The notes under the pieces: generated by a model
Seen by the model: only the letters and a program-made list of their open reading frames with translations
Database searches by the model: none
What the model was told of the DNA's origin: nothing
Shown: piece by piece, positions 32,831 to 40,263 of the stretch
Numbering within the stretch: position 1 is the first letter of the stretch
Layout of the letters: each line of letters begins with the position of its first letter
Assembly (NCBI GenBank): GCA_035523995.1
Contig: DATKPQ010000103.1
Location: 1-64,000 of the forward strand
DNA: 64,000 bases
Reading direction: 5' to 3'
Source of the DNA: JASHVB01 sp035523995
Lineage (GTDB): Bacteria > Pseudomonadota > Alphaproteobacteria > Acetobacterales > Acetobacteraceae
Position numbers and translations under genes: made by a program

Positions 32831-33844
32831 ATGAGCCTCGATCTCGACCGCAAGTTCCCCCGCCGGCTCCTGGGCTTCTGGCCCTCGCCGGTCCATCCGC
32901 TGCCGCGCCTCTCGTCCGAACTTGGGATCGAGGTTTGGGCCAAGCGGGACGACATTGCCTCCGGGCTTGCCTTCGGCGGCAACAAGATCCGCAAGTTGGA
33001 ATGGTTTGCGGCCGCTGCCTTGGCACAGGGCTGCGACACGCTGGTTTCGATCGGCAACATCCAGTCCAACCACACACGCCAGGTTGCCGCCGTCGCAGCG
33101 GTGCTGGGGATGAAGTGCCGCCTGGTGCAGGAGGAATGGACGCGCTGGGACGACCCCGTTTACGACAAGGTCGGCAATATCCTGCTGTCACGCCTGATGG
33201 GCGCCGAGACGGTGCTGGAAGGCGCCGGCTATTCCACCGCGGTAAAGGAAACATGGGAACATGCGCTGGAGGCGGTGCGGCGCGAAGGCGGCAAGCCCTA
33301 TGCAATCCCGGCCGGTGCGTCCGACCACCCGCTCGGGGGGCTCGGTTACGTGCAGTTTGCCGATGAGGTCGCCGCGCAGGAAGCGGCGCAGGGCGTCTTC
33401 TTCGACACGGTTGTGACGGCGACGTGCACCGGGTCGACCCAGGCCGGGATGGTGGTGGGGTTCGGCGCCCAGCCGCGCCGGCGGCGGCTGATCGGCATCG
33501 ATACCGCCGCCAATGCGGCCATGACGCGCGCAGCGGTTACCAAGATCGCCCGGGCGACGGCGGCGCTGGTTGGGCTCAATCGTGACGTCCGGGACGAGGA
33601 GATCGAGATCGATCCGCGCTTTGCCGGCCCCGATTACGGATTGCCGGACGAGTTGACGATCGCGGCGATTCGCAAGGCGGCGTCGCTCGAGGCGATGCTG
33701 ACCGATCCGGTTTACGAGGGAAAGTCCATGGCCGGGCTGATCGCGATGGCGCAGCAGGGCGAGATTCCGAAGGGGACCAGGGTTCTTTACGTGCATCTCG
33801 GCGGCGCACCGGCGCTGAATGCGTATTATCGTGCCTTCGCATAG
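32831..33844 (+). CDS. acdS: 1-aminocyclopropane-1-carboxylate (ACC) deaminase
   Basis: A 337-residue PLP enzyme that opens ACC, the plant ethylene precursor, to 2-oxobutanoate and ammonia. The match to known ACC deaminases runs along the whole length: AKRDDIASGLAFGGNKIRKLEW with the PLP-binding Lys near residue 55, SIGNIQSNHTRQVAAVAAVLGMKC, PYAIPAGASDHPLGGLGY, TGSTQAGMVVGF, TDPVYEGKSMAGL and LYVHLGGAPALN. The Glu after VY and the Leu in HLGG, which separate ACC deaminase from D-cysteine desulfhydrase, are both present. This suggests life with plants or with fungi that make ACC. Confidence 0.92.
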   Translation: MSLDLDRKFPRRLLGFWPSPVHPLPRLSSELGIEVWAKRDDIASGLAFGGNKIRKLEWFAAAALAQGCDTLVSIGNIQSNHTRQVAAVAAVLGMKCRLVQEEWTRWDDPVYDKVGNILLSRLMGAETVLEGAGYSTAVKETWEHALEAVRREGGKPYAIPAGASDHPLGGLGYVQFADEVAAQEAAQGVFFDTVVTATCTGSTQAGMVVGFGAQPRRRRLIGIDTAANAAMTRAAVTKIARATAALVGLNRDVRDEEIEIDPRFAGPDYGLPDELTIAAIRKAASLEAMLTDPVYEGKSMAGLIAMAQQGEIPKGTRVLYVHLGGAPALNAYYRAFA

Positions 33845-33945
33845 CAGGACCCGCCATTCCTGGCAGTGGTTTCGGCTATGCCGACTCGGCGCCGCCGGGC
33901 AATCGTGTGCCGGGTTCGGGGCGTGGTTTCAGGTCGCGGCGGCAT

Positions 33946-33960
33946 GTTCGCAAAAAGTTC
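33946..33960 (+). promoter_or_regulatory. SOS box 1 before recA
   Basis: GTTC-GCAAAAA-GTTC, a perfect match to the alphaproteobacterial LexA operator GTTC-N7-GTTC, 103 bases upstream of the chosen recA start. Confidence 0.8.
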
Positions 33961-33980
33961 TTGCAACCCAAGGCGATAAC

Positions 33981-33995
33981 GAACATAGAGGGAAC
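33981..33995 (-). promoter_or_regulatory. SOS box 2 before recA
   Basis: GAAC-ATAGAGG-GAAC on the plus strand, which is GTTC-N7-GTTC on the minus strand. It lies 20 bases after box 1. A possible TTGCAA -35 lies between the boxes, so LexA bound at either would block RNA polymerase. Confidence 0.8.
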
Positions 33996-34062
33996 AAGCT
34001 CTTAACGGCGTCCTTAGAATTGGTTGTGGTTGTGTTCTCTCTTGCGCGATGGGGGTGTCCGG

Positions 34063-35193
34063 ATGCAATCTGTGCGCGAGTCAAATGGCGGGAAATCCGC
34101 CGCTCGGTTGCAGGTCGTCAAGGCTGAGGAAGCAGGTCGCAGCATGGAAAAGAACAAGGCACTCGACGCCGCAGTGGCCCAGATCGAGCGGGCGTTCGGC
34201 AAGGGCTCCATCATGCGCATGGGTGCCCGCGGGACGGATGAGCAGATTGAGGTAATTCCGTCGGGTTCGCTGGGGCTGGATCTGGCGCTGGGCATTGGCG
34301 GGCTGCCGCGTGGGCGCATCGTGGAGATCTATGGGCCGGAAAGCTCCGGCAAGACCACGCTGGCGCTGCATGCGATCGCCGAGGCGCAGAAGCGTGGCGG
34401 CACCTGCGCGTTCATCGACGCAGAGCATGCGCTGGACCCGACCTATGCGCGCAAGCTGGGCGTGGATGTGGACAATCTGCTGATCAGTCAGCCGGATGCC
34501 GGCGAACAAGCGCTGGAAATCTGCGACACGCTGGTGCGGTCGGGTGCGGTGGACGTGGTGGTGGTGGACAGCGTCGCCGCCCTGGTGCCTCGGGCCGAAC
34601 TGGAAGGCGAGATGGGCGACAGCCACATGGGCCTGCACGCGCGGCTGATGAGCCAGGCGCTGCGGAAACTTACGGGGACGGTGTCGCGCAGCAATACGAT
34701 GCTGATCTTCCTCAACCAGATCCGCATGAAGATCGGCGTGATGTTCGGCAATCCCGAAACGACCACGGGGGGCAATGCGCTGAAGTTTTATGCGTCGTTG
34801 CGGATGGAAATCCGGCGGATCGGCCAGATCAAGGAACGCGACGAGGTGGTGGGCAACCAGACTCGCGTGAAGGTGGTGAAGAACAAGCTGGCGCCGCCGT
34901 TCCGGCAGGTGGAATTCGACATCATGTATGGCGAGGGCATCAGCAAGGTAGGCGAATTGATCGACCTCGGTGTGAAGGCCGGCGTGGTGGAGAAGTCCGG
35001 CGCCTGGTTCAGCTATGACAGCCAGCGCATCGGGCAGGGGCGGGAGAACGCCAAGCAGTTCCTGCGCGACCATCGCGATGCGGCGGACAAGATCGAGGCG
35101 AAGATCCGCGAGCAATCCGGCGTGGTAGCGAATCTGATGCTGGCCTCGGCGGGTGAGGGGGATGAGGCGGAGGACGCTGAGGCGGCGGAGTAA
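34063..35193 (+). CDS. recA: recombinase RecA
   Basis: A 376-residue strand-exchange ATPase and co-protease for LexA. Seen: KALDAAVAQIERAFGKGSIM, Walker A GPESSGKTT near residue 100, VVVVDSVAALVPRAELEGEMGD, FLNQIRMKIGVMFGNPETTTGG (loop L2), and the acidic C-terminal tail GEGDEAEDAEAAE. The ATG at 34063 gives a 27-residue N-terminal extension before the conserved core; an ATG at 34144 starts exactly at MEKNKALDAA and is the likely alternative. Two SOS boxes lie upstream. The gene converges on the toxin-antitoxin pair. Confidence 0.96.
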   Translation: MQSVRESNGGKSAARLQVVKAEEAGRSMEKNKALDAAVAQIERAFGKGSIMRMGARGTDEQIEVIPSGSLGLDLALGIGGLPRGRIVEIYGPESSGKTTLALHAIAEAQKRGGTCAFIDAEHALDPTYARKLGVDVDNLLISQPDAGEQALEICDTLVRSGAVDVVVVDSVAALVPRAELEGEMGDSHMGLHARLMSQALRKLTGTVSRSNTMLIFLNQIRMKIGVMFGNPETTTGGNALKFYASLRMEIRRIGQIKERDEVVGNQTRVKVVKNKLAPPFRQVEFDIMYGEGISKVGELIDLGVKAGVVEKSGAWFSYDSQRIGQGRENAKQFLRDHRDAADKIEAKIREQSGVVANLMLASAGEGDEAEDAEAAE

Positions 35194-35222
35194 CGGTCGG
35201 GTCGGGTCGGGTCGCGTCCGGC

Positions 35223-35570
35223 TCAGGCTGCCCGCAGTGTGAACTCCACGTGGATTGCGTCGTAAGGGAATTCGAGGTTCCCGGTCTCGGTTCGACGTAG
35301 CACGCCGGCATTGAGCAATGCGTGTACGTCGCCGTGTACAGTTTTCACGTCGCGACCAACGCGTCTGGCGACCTCACGGAGGCTGATAGCACCTTGCCCC
35401 GCAATCACTTTCAGTAGTTCCCAGCGTTTCGCGGTCAGCACCTTCCATAACAGTTCGGGTGTCGCGAAACTGATTCGCGCCGACGCCTCCCGCTTGCCCG
35501 TCCTCCAGGTCCGTGCAAAATCCGCCAAAGCGCCCTCGAGCGGCTGCACATCAAGTGTCACGGTTCGCAT
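35223..35570 (-). CDS. tumA: TumA-type antitoxin, HVO_A0114-like winged-helix protein
   Basis: A 115-residue DNA-binding protein with a MarR/ArsR-like winged helix: ELLWKVLTAKRWELLKVIAG, then SLREVARRVGRDVKTVHGDVHALLNAGVL, and a beta wing ending LEFPYDAIHVEFTL. This matches the HVO_A0114-type family that accompanies TumE-family toxins. Its start overlaps the toxin gene by 20 bases, so the toxin is translated first. It would bind the toxin and repress the operon promoter. Confidence 0.78.
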   Translation of the reverse strand: MRTVTLDVQPLEGALADFARTWRTGKREASARISFATPELLWKVLTAKRWELLKVIAGQGAISLREVARRVGRDVKTVHGDVHALLNAGVLRRTETGNLEFPYDAIHVEFTLRAA

Positions 35571-35847
35571 TGAGCCAGTTCCTCACATCCGCGAAAAAGT
35601 CCGCCACCAAACGGTCGGGACCAGTAAAACGATACGGTTGCTCCTGTCCGCTGATGTGGACATGGTTGCCCTTGCCGGCTTCGTTGTCGTAACGCAGCAC
35701 GCATACGCCGTTGGTAACAAAAGCCAATCGGTACTTGTAGCTGTGCGCGCTGCCCCGCACGGATTGCGGCACTTCCCATAAGACCAGCTCGGCAAACGCC
35801 CTTTCAGACATGGCAATGCGGCGGTCGAACAGAAGCCGAGCCTTCAT
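35551..35847 (-). CDS. tumE: TumE-type toxin
   Basis: A 98-residue protein of the TumE toxin family: MKARLLFDRRIAMSE, FAELVLWEVPQSVRGSAHSY, KYRLAFV, LRYDNEAGKGNHVH, and RLVADFFADVRNWL at the C terminus. The conserved YDNExGKGxHxH is characteristic. The ATG at 35847 fits the family start; a TTG at 35865 would add six residues. It forms a two-gene operon with the antitoxin. Chromosomal location beside recA is not a usual place for such a module, which suggests acquisition. Confidence 0.78.
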   Translation of the reverse strand: MKARLLFDRRIAMSERAFAELVLWEVPQSVRGSAHSYKYRLAFVTNGVCVLRYDNEAGKGNHVHISGQEQPYRFTGPDRLVADFFADVRNWLNANRDT

Positions 35848-36184
35848 TGTTGGGGATAATGCCAACAGTCCAAACGAACGTCAAGTTGGGACCGGCAACA
35901 ACTCACCGAGGTCGCGCAGCCATGATGAATTTGCCGCTGTGCCCACCAGCCCCGGTTTGACATCGCCCGTGGCGACGGTATCAGCAGCATCCGCAGCTTG
36001 AGCGGCCCCGCAGCAAGGCGGCCAGTGGAGAAACCCCGCAAGTGGTTCAGTTCCCGGCTTATTATCAGATCTCGCGGCAATGGCCGCCCGTTCGGATACG
36101 TCTTCGGGATGACCAGCACCGTTTATGGCGCTCGTGGACCGTCACCGGCACTGCGGATCGCCCTTGTCGCTTCGGCGCCCGCGC
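35848..36184. other. 337-base stretch without a recognised gene
   Basis: The left part must hold the promoter of the toxin-antitoxin operon. On the plus strand a frame without ATG (…FPAYYQISRQWPPVR…) runs to a TGA that overlaps the start of the cytidine deaminase (ATGA at 36185), so a small upstream gene is possible, and a minus-strand frame covers 35844-36119. Neither is recognised. Confidence 0.3.
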
Positions 36185-36673
36185 ATGAGCCAAAGAAAAC
36201 CCAGGCCGCTGTCCGGGACAGCGCGTGTGGCAGCGGATTTCCCTCCCGACCCATTGGGAGGTTTGGCGCTCGCCGATGCCGACCACGAACTGGTCGCGGC
36301 AGCCAACGACGTGCTGGCGCGCCACTACAAGCCGTTCTGGCACACGGTCGCTGCCGCGATCCGAGGGCGCGACGGCCGCATCTGGACCGGCCTGCATATC
36401 GGCGCCACGGTGGGCCGGCTTTCCGTCTGTGCGGAGGCCGTGGCTTTCGGCCGTGCCCTGCTGGAAGGCGACGGCACCATCGCCTCGGCCGTCGCCGTGC
36501 GCCACCCGAAGCCGGAAGAGCAAGACCGCGAATTGGCCGTGGTGGCGCCCTGTGGCGCGTGCCGCGAGATGATCCTGGACCACTACCCGGACGCGCTGGT
36601 GATCGTGAAGGACGGCGGGATGCTGGTGAAGCGGCCGGTGCGCCTGCTGCTGCCCTCGCCCTATCGGCGATAA
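36185..36673 (+). CDS. cytidine deaminase family protein
   Basis: A 162-residue zinc enzyme of the cytidine / blasticidin-S deaminase family. Metal and catalytic motifs: SVCAEAVAFG near residue 82 (Cys-Ala-Glu, with the proton-shuttling Glu) and APCGACREM near 121 (Pro-Cys-Gly-x-Cys). About 25 residues precede the domain. It would deaminate cytidine or a related nucleoside in pyrimidine salvage; the nucleoside hydrolase at 37482-38405 would act on the product. There is no visible ribosome site at 36185. Confidence 0.82.
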   Translation: MSQRKPRPLSGTARVAADFPPDPLGGLALADADHELVAAANDVLARHYKPFWHTVAAAIRGRDGRIWTGLHIGATVGRLSVCAEAVAFGRALLEGDGTIASAVAVRHPKPEEQDRELAVVAPCGACREMILDHYPDALVIVKDGGMLVKRPVRLLLPSPYRR

Positions 36674-36676
36674 GCG

Positions 36677-37369
36677 ATGCTGCGCGCGAACCGCAAGCCT
36701 TCGCCGCGCCGCAACATCCTGCTTGCGGCGCGCGTTGCTATTGTCGTTCTTGCGGCCGGAGGCATCGTGTTCTTCTGGCTGAAGGAACGCCGCGCGGCCC
36801 AGGACCTGCGCGTCTCGTTGCATATCCCGATGGCCGCGCCGAGTAATCCTGCCATCACCTACATGTTCCAAAATCGCGGCGGCCAGCTTGTGGCAGTGCA
36901 AGGCGTGGGGCTGTTAGTGATTGCGGACAACCCGTCCATCATCAACCAGAGCGACAATATTGACCTGTGCGACAAGGTTGATCCGACAACGCTGATGCCA
37001 CCCGACCAAATCACTGCGCAAGGCGCCCGGATCGGTGGTGCTCGGCAAAAGCGCGAGGAATATGCGCCGGTTTCCCTGTCGGTGGGCGGTAAGCCGAAGG
37101 CGGCCGGCACTGCGATCGACATCGCCGGCGGACAGTCGCTGGCGATCGCGGCGACGTTCAAGACCGATCCGCGGCAAACGCAGGGCACGAGCAATCAGGT
37201 GTTCTGCCCCATCATCTGGCTCGACTACGCCGGACAGGGCAGCGCGGCGGTTTGCCAGGGCTTTGCGATAGCAACCAATCCCGGCGGCGTGTCCAATACG
37301 ATCATGGCGCGGCAGTTCCGCCTGCTTCCGGCAAGCGAGGGTGCGTCGTGCCCGGTCGCCGGGCGCTGA
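36677..37369 (+). CDS. membrane-anchored protein of unknown function
   Basis: A 230-residue protein with a basic N terminus (MLRANRKPSPRRN), one transmembrane helix at about residues 15-33, and the rest presumably in the periplasm. The outer part contains three pairs of Cys-containing segments (IDLCDKVD, VFCPIIW, AAVCQGF, ASCPVAG) that could form disulfides. No family is recognised. It starts three bases after the deaminase stop, so they may be co-transcribed, but a functional link is not evident. Confidence 0.7.
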   Translation: MLRANRKPSPRRNILLAARVAIVVLAAGGIVFFWLKERRAAQDLRVSLHIPMAAPSNPAITYMFQNRGGQLVAVQGVGLLVIADNPSIINQSDNIDLCDKVDPTTLMPPDQITAQGARIGGARQKREEYAPVSLSVGGKPKAAGTAIDIAGGQSLAIAATFKTDPRQTQGTSNQVFCPIIWLDYAGQGSAAVCQGFAIATNPGGVSNTIMARQFRLLPASEGASCPVAGR

Positions 37370-37481
37370 GGCGACGTCGCAGGGTAAGGGCCAGCGGCGC
37401 ATGGGGTTCCGCTCTTCTTGCGGGCTTGGGCCGCGAAGTGGGCCAAGGGGAGGACGGGCCGGGAGGGCGAGTAGACGTTGT

Positions 37482-38405
37482 TTACGGCAGCTTCAGGAAC
37501 CGCTCGCTCAGCAAAGCGAAGAAACCATTCGCGTCCAGCGTCTCCAGCACCGTCGCGTTATGCGGTTCGCCGGTGCGGTTCCAGCGATCGATGACCGTGC
37601 GGCCGCGGCTGGGGCCCGGTCCAAGGTCCACGCGCACGCTCACGCCCCGGGTCGAGAACAACTCGGGGCGGATCAGCCAGGCGATGGCGCAGGGGTCGTG
37701 GAGGGACGCGCCGCCATGGCCACGCTCGAGCGAGATCGGCACGCTTGCCTGGATATCACAGGCCGTTTGCAGGCAGCGGCCGTGCCCGAGCGCGCGCCAG
37801 GCCGCGATGCGCTCCGGCGTCGCCTGTGCCTGCCCTGTCAGTTCCAGGGTGGCAAAGATCACCGGGCGGCCGGTGGCAAGCAGGACGGCCAGCGCCTCCG
37901 GATCGTTCAGGGCGTTGAACTCGGCGGCCGGTGTGGCATTGCCCTCGCCCCAGGCGCCGCTCATCAGCACGATCCGCTCCACGTTGGCGAGCAATACCGG
38001 CTCGATCATCAAGGCCAGTGCGAGATTGGTGACGGGACCGATGCCGACCAGAGTGACCGGCTGAGGTGCCCTGCGCAGGATGCCGCGGATTGCGTCCGCC
38101 GCCACGCCCGGCGCGGGCGTGCCGCCTTGGGGCAGGGCGATGCCGCCCAGCCCATCCGCACCGTGCACGCGCTCCGCGTTGACGAAGGCGCCGAGCAGGG
38201 GACGATCCGCGCCGGCATAGACCGGCACGTCGGAACCGGTCAGGGCGGTCAGCGCCAGCGCATTCGCCAGGGTGTATTCCAGCCCGACATTGCCGCCGAC
38301 GGCTGTAACCGCCAGCACCTCCAGTTCCGGCGATGCCAGAGCCAGGAACAAGGCCAGCGCATCGTCGGTGCCGGGATCGCAGTCGATAATAATGGGGATC
38401 GGCAC
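37482..38405 (-). CDS. inosine-uridine preferring nucleoside hydrolase
   Basis: A 307-residue calcium-dependent enzyme that splits N-ribosyl bonds of nucleosides. The metal site DCDPGTDDALAL is at residues 7-18, followed by LAVTAVGGNVGLEYTLANAL, GIGPVTNLALAL near 120, LMSGAWGEGNATPAAEFN near 144-161, and the C-terminal metal-binding HDPCAIAW near 235. GTG at 38405 is chosen because GGCAAGGAAACC precedes it and it lies close to the first strand; a GTG at 38441 is also possible. Family substrates include purine and pyrimidine nucleosides. Confidence 0.87.
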   Translation of the reverse strand: MPIPIIIDCDPGTDDALALFLALASPELEVLAVTAVGGNVGLEYTLANALALTALTGSDVPVYAGADRPLLGAFVNAERVHGADGLGGIALPQGGTPAPGVAADAIRGILRRAPQPVTLVGIGPVTNLALALMIEPVLLANVERIVLMSGAWGEGNATPAAEFNALNDPEALAVLLATGRPVIFATLELTGQAQATPERIAAWRALGHGRCLQTACDIQASVPISLERGHGGASLHDPCAIAWLIRPELFSTRGVSVRVDLGPGPSRGRTVIDRWNRTGEPHNATVLETLDANGFFALLSERFLKLP

Positions 38406-38465
38406 GGCGGTTTCCTTGCCCAGGGTGAGACAGGATGCCACTGTGGATTACGGGTTGGAACCGGG

Positions 38466-39047
38466 ATGGGCACGCAAGAAGCTTCGGGCAGCGTCGATGA
38501 GGGCGCGGTGGACGGCTATCGCACGGTCACCGTACCGCTGAACGGCAAGCGGCTGGCGGCGGTGCCGCGTGAGCGGGTGCGGCGCATCCGCGAGCACCTG
38601 GTACGCTCGCTGCGCGACCTGCGCACGATGAAGCGTCCGGACCAGAACGCCTCGCCGCTACGGCCGGAGCCGGCAGGATTCGGCGGCGTGGTGGCGCGTG
38701 CCGGTTGTACGCTGTGCGCGGGATTCTGCTGCAAGGGTGGCGGCGATCATGCCTATCTCGACGAGCGCGACATGGCGCGGGTTCGCCAGGCGCGCCCTGA
38801 GCTGGAGGCGCGTGGCGTGATCCGCCTGTATGTCGAGCGCGTGCCGGCGGAGAGCTACGAAGGTTCCTGTGTGTTCCATGGCCCGCAAGGCTGCACGCTG
38901 GAGCGCTCGCTGCGGTCGGACGTGTGCAACAGCTATTTCTGCAACGCGCTGCGGGATTTTGTGGCGACGGCGAAAAGCGCGAACAGCGTCGTGGTGACGG
39001 CGAGCGACGGCAAGGCGATGCGAAAATCCGAGGTGCTGCTGCCGTAG
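38466..39047 (+). CDS. cysteine-cluster protein, YkgJ-like
   Basis: A 193-residue protein with a cluster of eight cysteines: CTLCAGFCC near residue 81, SCVFHGPQGCTLE near 134-146 and DVCNSYFCNAL near 152-162. The CxxCxxxCC start resembles the YkgJ / UPF0153 family of Fe or Zn chelating proteins, whose exact job is unknown. The N-terminal 75 residues are basic with a helix VRRIREHLVRSLRDLRTMK. It is divergent from the nucleoside hydrolase gene (60 bases between starts). The start at 38466 follows the intergenic region; the longer frame from 37341 is antisense shadow. Confidence 0.75.
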   Translation: MGTQEASGSVDEGAVDGYRTVTVPLNGKRLAAVPRERVRRIREHLVRSLRDLRTMKRPDQNASPLRPEPAGFGGVVARAGCTLCAGFCCKGGGDHAYLDERDMARVRQARPELEARGVIRLYVERVPAESYEGSCVFHGPQGCTLERSLRSDVCNSYFCNALRDFVATAKSANSVVVTASDGKAMRKSEVLLP

Positions 39048-39083
39048 CGTGCGTTGCCAAAGAAGTGTGAGTTGGGCGGTTCG

Positions 39084-39172
39084 TATGGTCGCGACGAGCG
39101 GAGCGACGAAGCAGTGTCGTGCTTGGGTCCGTTCGTAAACTGCGTAACCGGGATTGCTTCCGCAGTTCACGC
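39084..39172. repeat. family B-like repeat, copy 4
   Basis: GTCGCGACGAGCGGAGCGACGAAGCA on the left and GGATTGCTTCCGCAG on the right. It is more degenerate than the other copies. The remaining bases to 39292 contain no gene. Confidence 0.5.
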
Positions 39173-39292
39173 CTTGCGGGGCAGAGCAGTACCCCGCCCG
39201 GGCATGGAGCGTCGTGGTGTGCTGCGGCGACTTAACTCTTCCTTAGCCTTGCCGCGCTAATTGGCTGTTCAGCCGCCAACCCAGGGCACGCC

Positions 39293-40024
39293 ATGCTGAA
39301 ATTCGAATCCGGGCACAAGACACTGGAATACCCGGACATCTCAGACCCATTCTTTGCCGAGCTTCTTCCCAAAATCCGCCCGCATACCCGTACGCTGAAC
39401 GCGGGCGTCGAGGCAGCCTGGGCATTGTACCAATCCATCGAATACATCGTGTGCAGCGGCATCCCGGGCGACATCGTTGAATGCGGCGTATGGTCCGGCG
39501 GTTCAGTATTGCTCGCCGCACACGCACTGCTGCATTTCGGCGATACGTCGCGTCGAATCTACCTCTACGACACCTTCGCCGGCATGCCGAAGCCCGACTT
39601 GCTCGATGCGCGTTGGGACGGAATGCCCGCGCTGCCGACCTGGGAACACTACCAGCGTAACGGACGAGCCTGGTGCTTTGGCGGCAACCAGGACCACGTC
39701 CGCCAGGTCGTTTGCTCGTCCGGCTATCCCGAAGACATGTTCGTGTTCGTCGCCGGACTGGTGGAAGACACGCTGCCCGGCACGCGTCCCGAAACGATCA
39801 GCCTGCTGCGCCTGGACACCGATTTCTTCCGCTCCACCTACCACGAACTGGTGCATCTCTATCCTCTGCTCTCGGCCGGCGGCATCCTGATGATCGACGA
39901 TTATGGCGCGTTCCAGGGCGCCAGGCTGGCGACCGATCTCTACATCGCCGAGCACCACCCGCCACTGTTCTTGTCCCGTATCGATAGTTCGGTGCGGCTG
40001 GCGGTCAAACAGCGGGTCGCTTAA
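39293..40024 (+). CDS. TylF/MycF-type O-methyltransferase
   Basis: A 243-residue SAM-dependent methyltransferase of the macrocin O-methyltransferase (TylF) family, Mg-dependent enzymes that methylate sugar hydroxyls. Seen: GDIVECGVWSGGSVLLAAHAL (SAM motif I, residues 60-80), IYLYDTFAGMPKPD, LLRLDTDFFRSTYHELVHLYPLLSAGGILMIDDYG with the metal-binding Asp residues near 180-203. Stand-alone members are common in surface-polysaccharide loci; here no sugar gene is adjacent. Confidence 0.87.
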   Translation: MLKFESGHKTLEYPDISDPFFAELLPKIRPHTRTLNAGVEAAWALYQSIEYIVCSGIPGDIVECGVWSGGSVLLAAHALLHFGDTSRRIYLYDTFAGMPKPDLLDARWDGMPALPTWEHYQRNGRAWCFGGNQDHVRQVVCSSGYPEDMFVFVAGLVEDTLPGTRPETISLLRLDTDFFRSTYHELVHLYPLLSAGGILMIDDYGAFQGARLATDLYIAEHHPPLFLSRIDSSVRLAVKQRVA

Positions 40025-40142
40025 TGTCCCGTTTCCTAAATGCGGTGACGTAATTTCCTTTAAAGGTAAGCGAACTTCCTGTACCGTCTGGCAAATCAAT
40101 ATTGGAAATGCAGATGAACGCCAATGAACGCAGATCGTTCCT

Positions 40143-40249
40143 GCCATTGCGGGGCGCCCAGGGCTGAAGCAACCTCGGTCGAGAGACTGCATCGACGGTC
40201 CGGCCGCTTCTCCGAGATCGGTTCGTCGCTGGAGTGCTGGTAATGACAG
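40143..40249. repeat. family B-like repeat, copy 5
   Basis: GCCATTGCGGGGCGCCCAGGGC then GAAGCAACCTCGGTCGAGAGACTGC, ending GGTAATGACAG. The right arm is degraded. It lies in the 239-base space between the convergent methyltransferase and indolepyruvate oxidoreductase genes; no terminator was seen. Confidence 0.5.
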
Positions 40250-40263
40250 GATGGGCCGGGCCG

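Noticed and set aside
37341..38465. Upstream extension of the Cys-cluster gene
   Set aside because: It runs antisense through the whole nucleoside hydrolase gene; the ATG at 38466 after the divergent region is the sensible start.
39232..39246. TTAA-N7-TTAG before the TylF-type gene as a CtrA site
   Set aside because: One mismatch in a short motif, no cell-cycle context, and such matches arise by chance.
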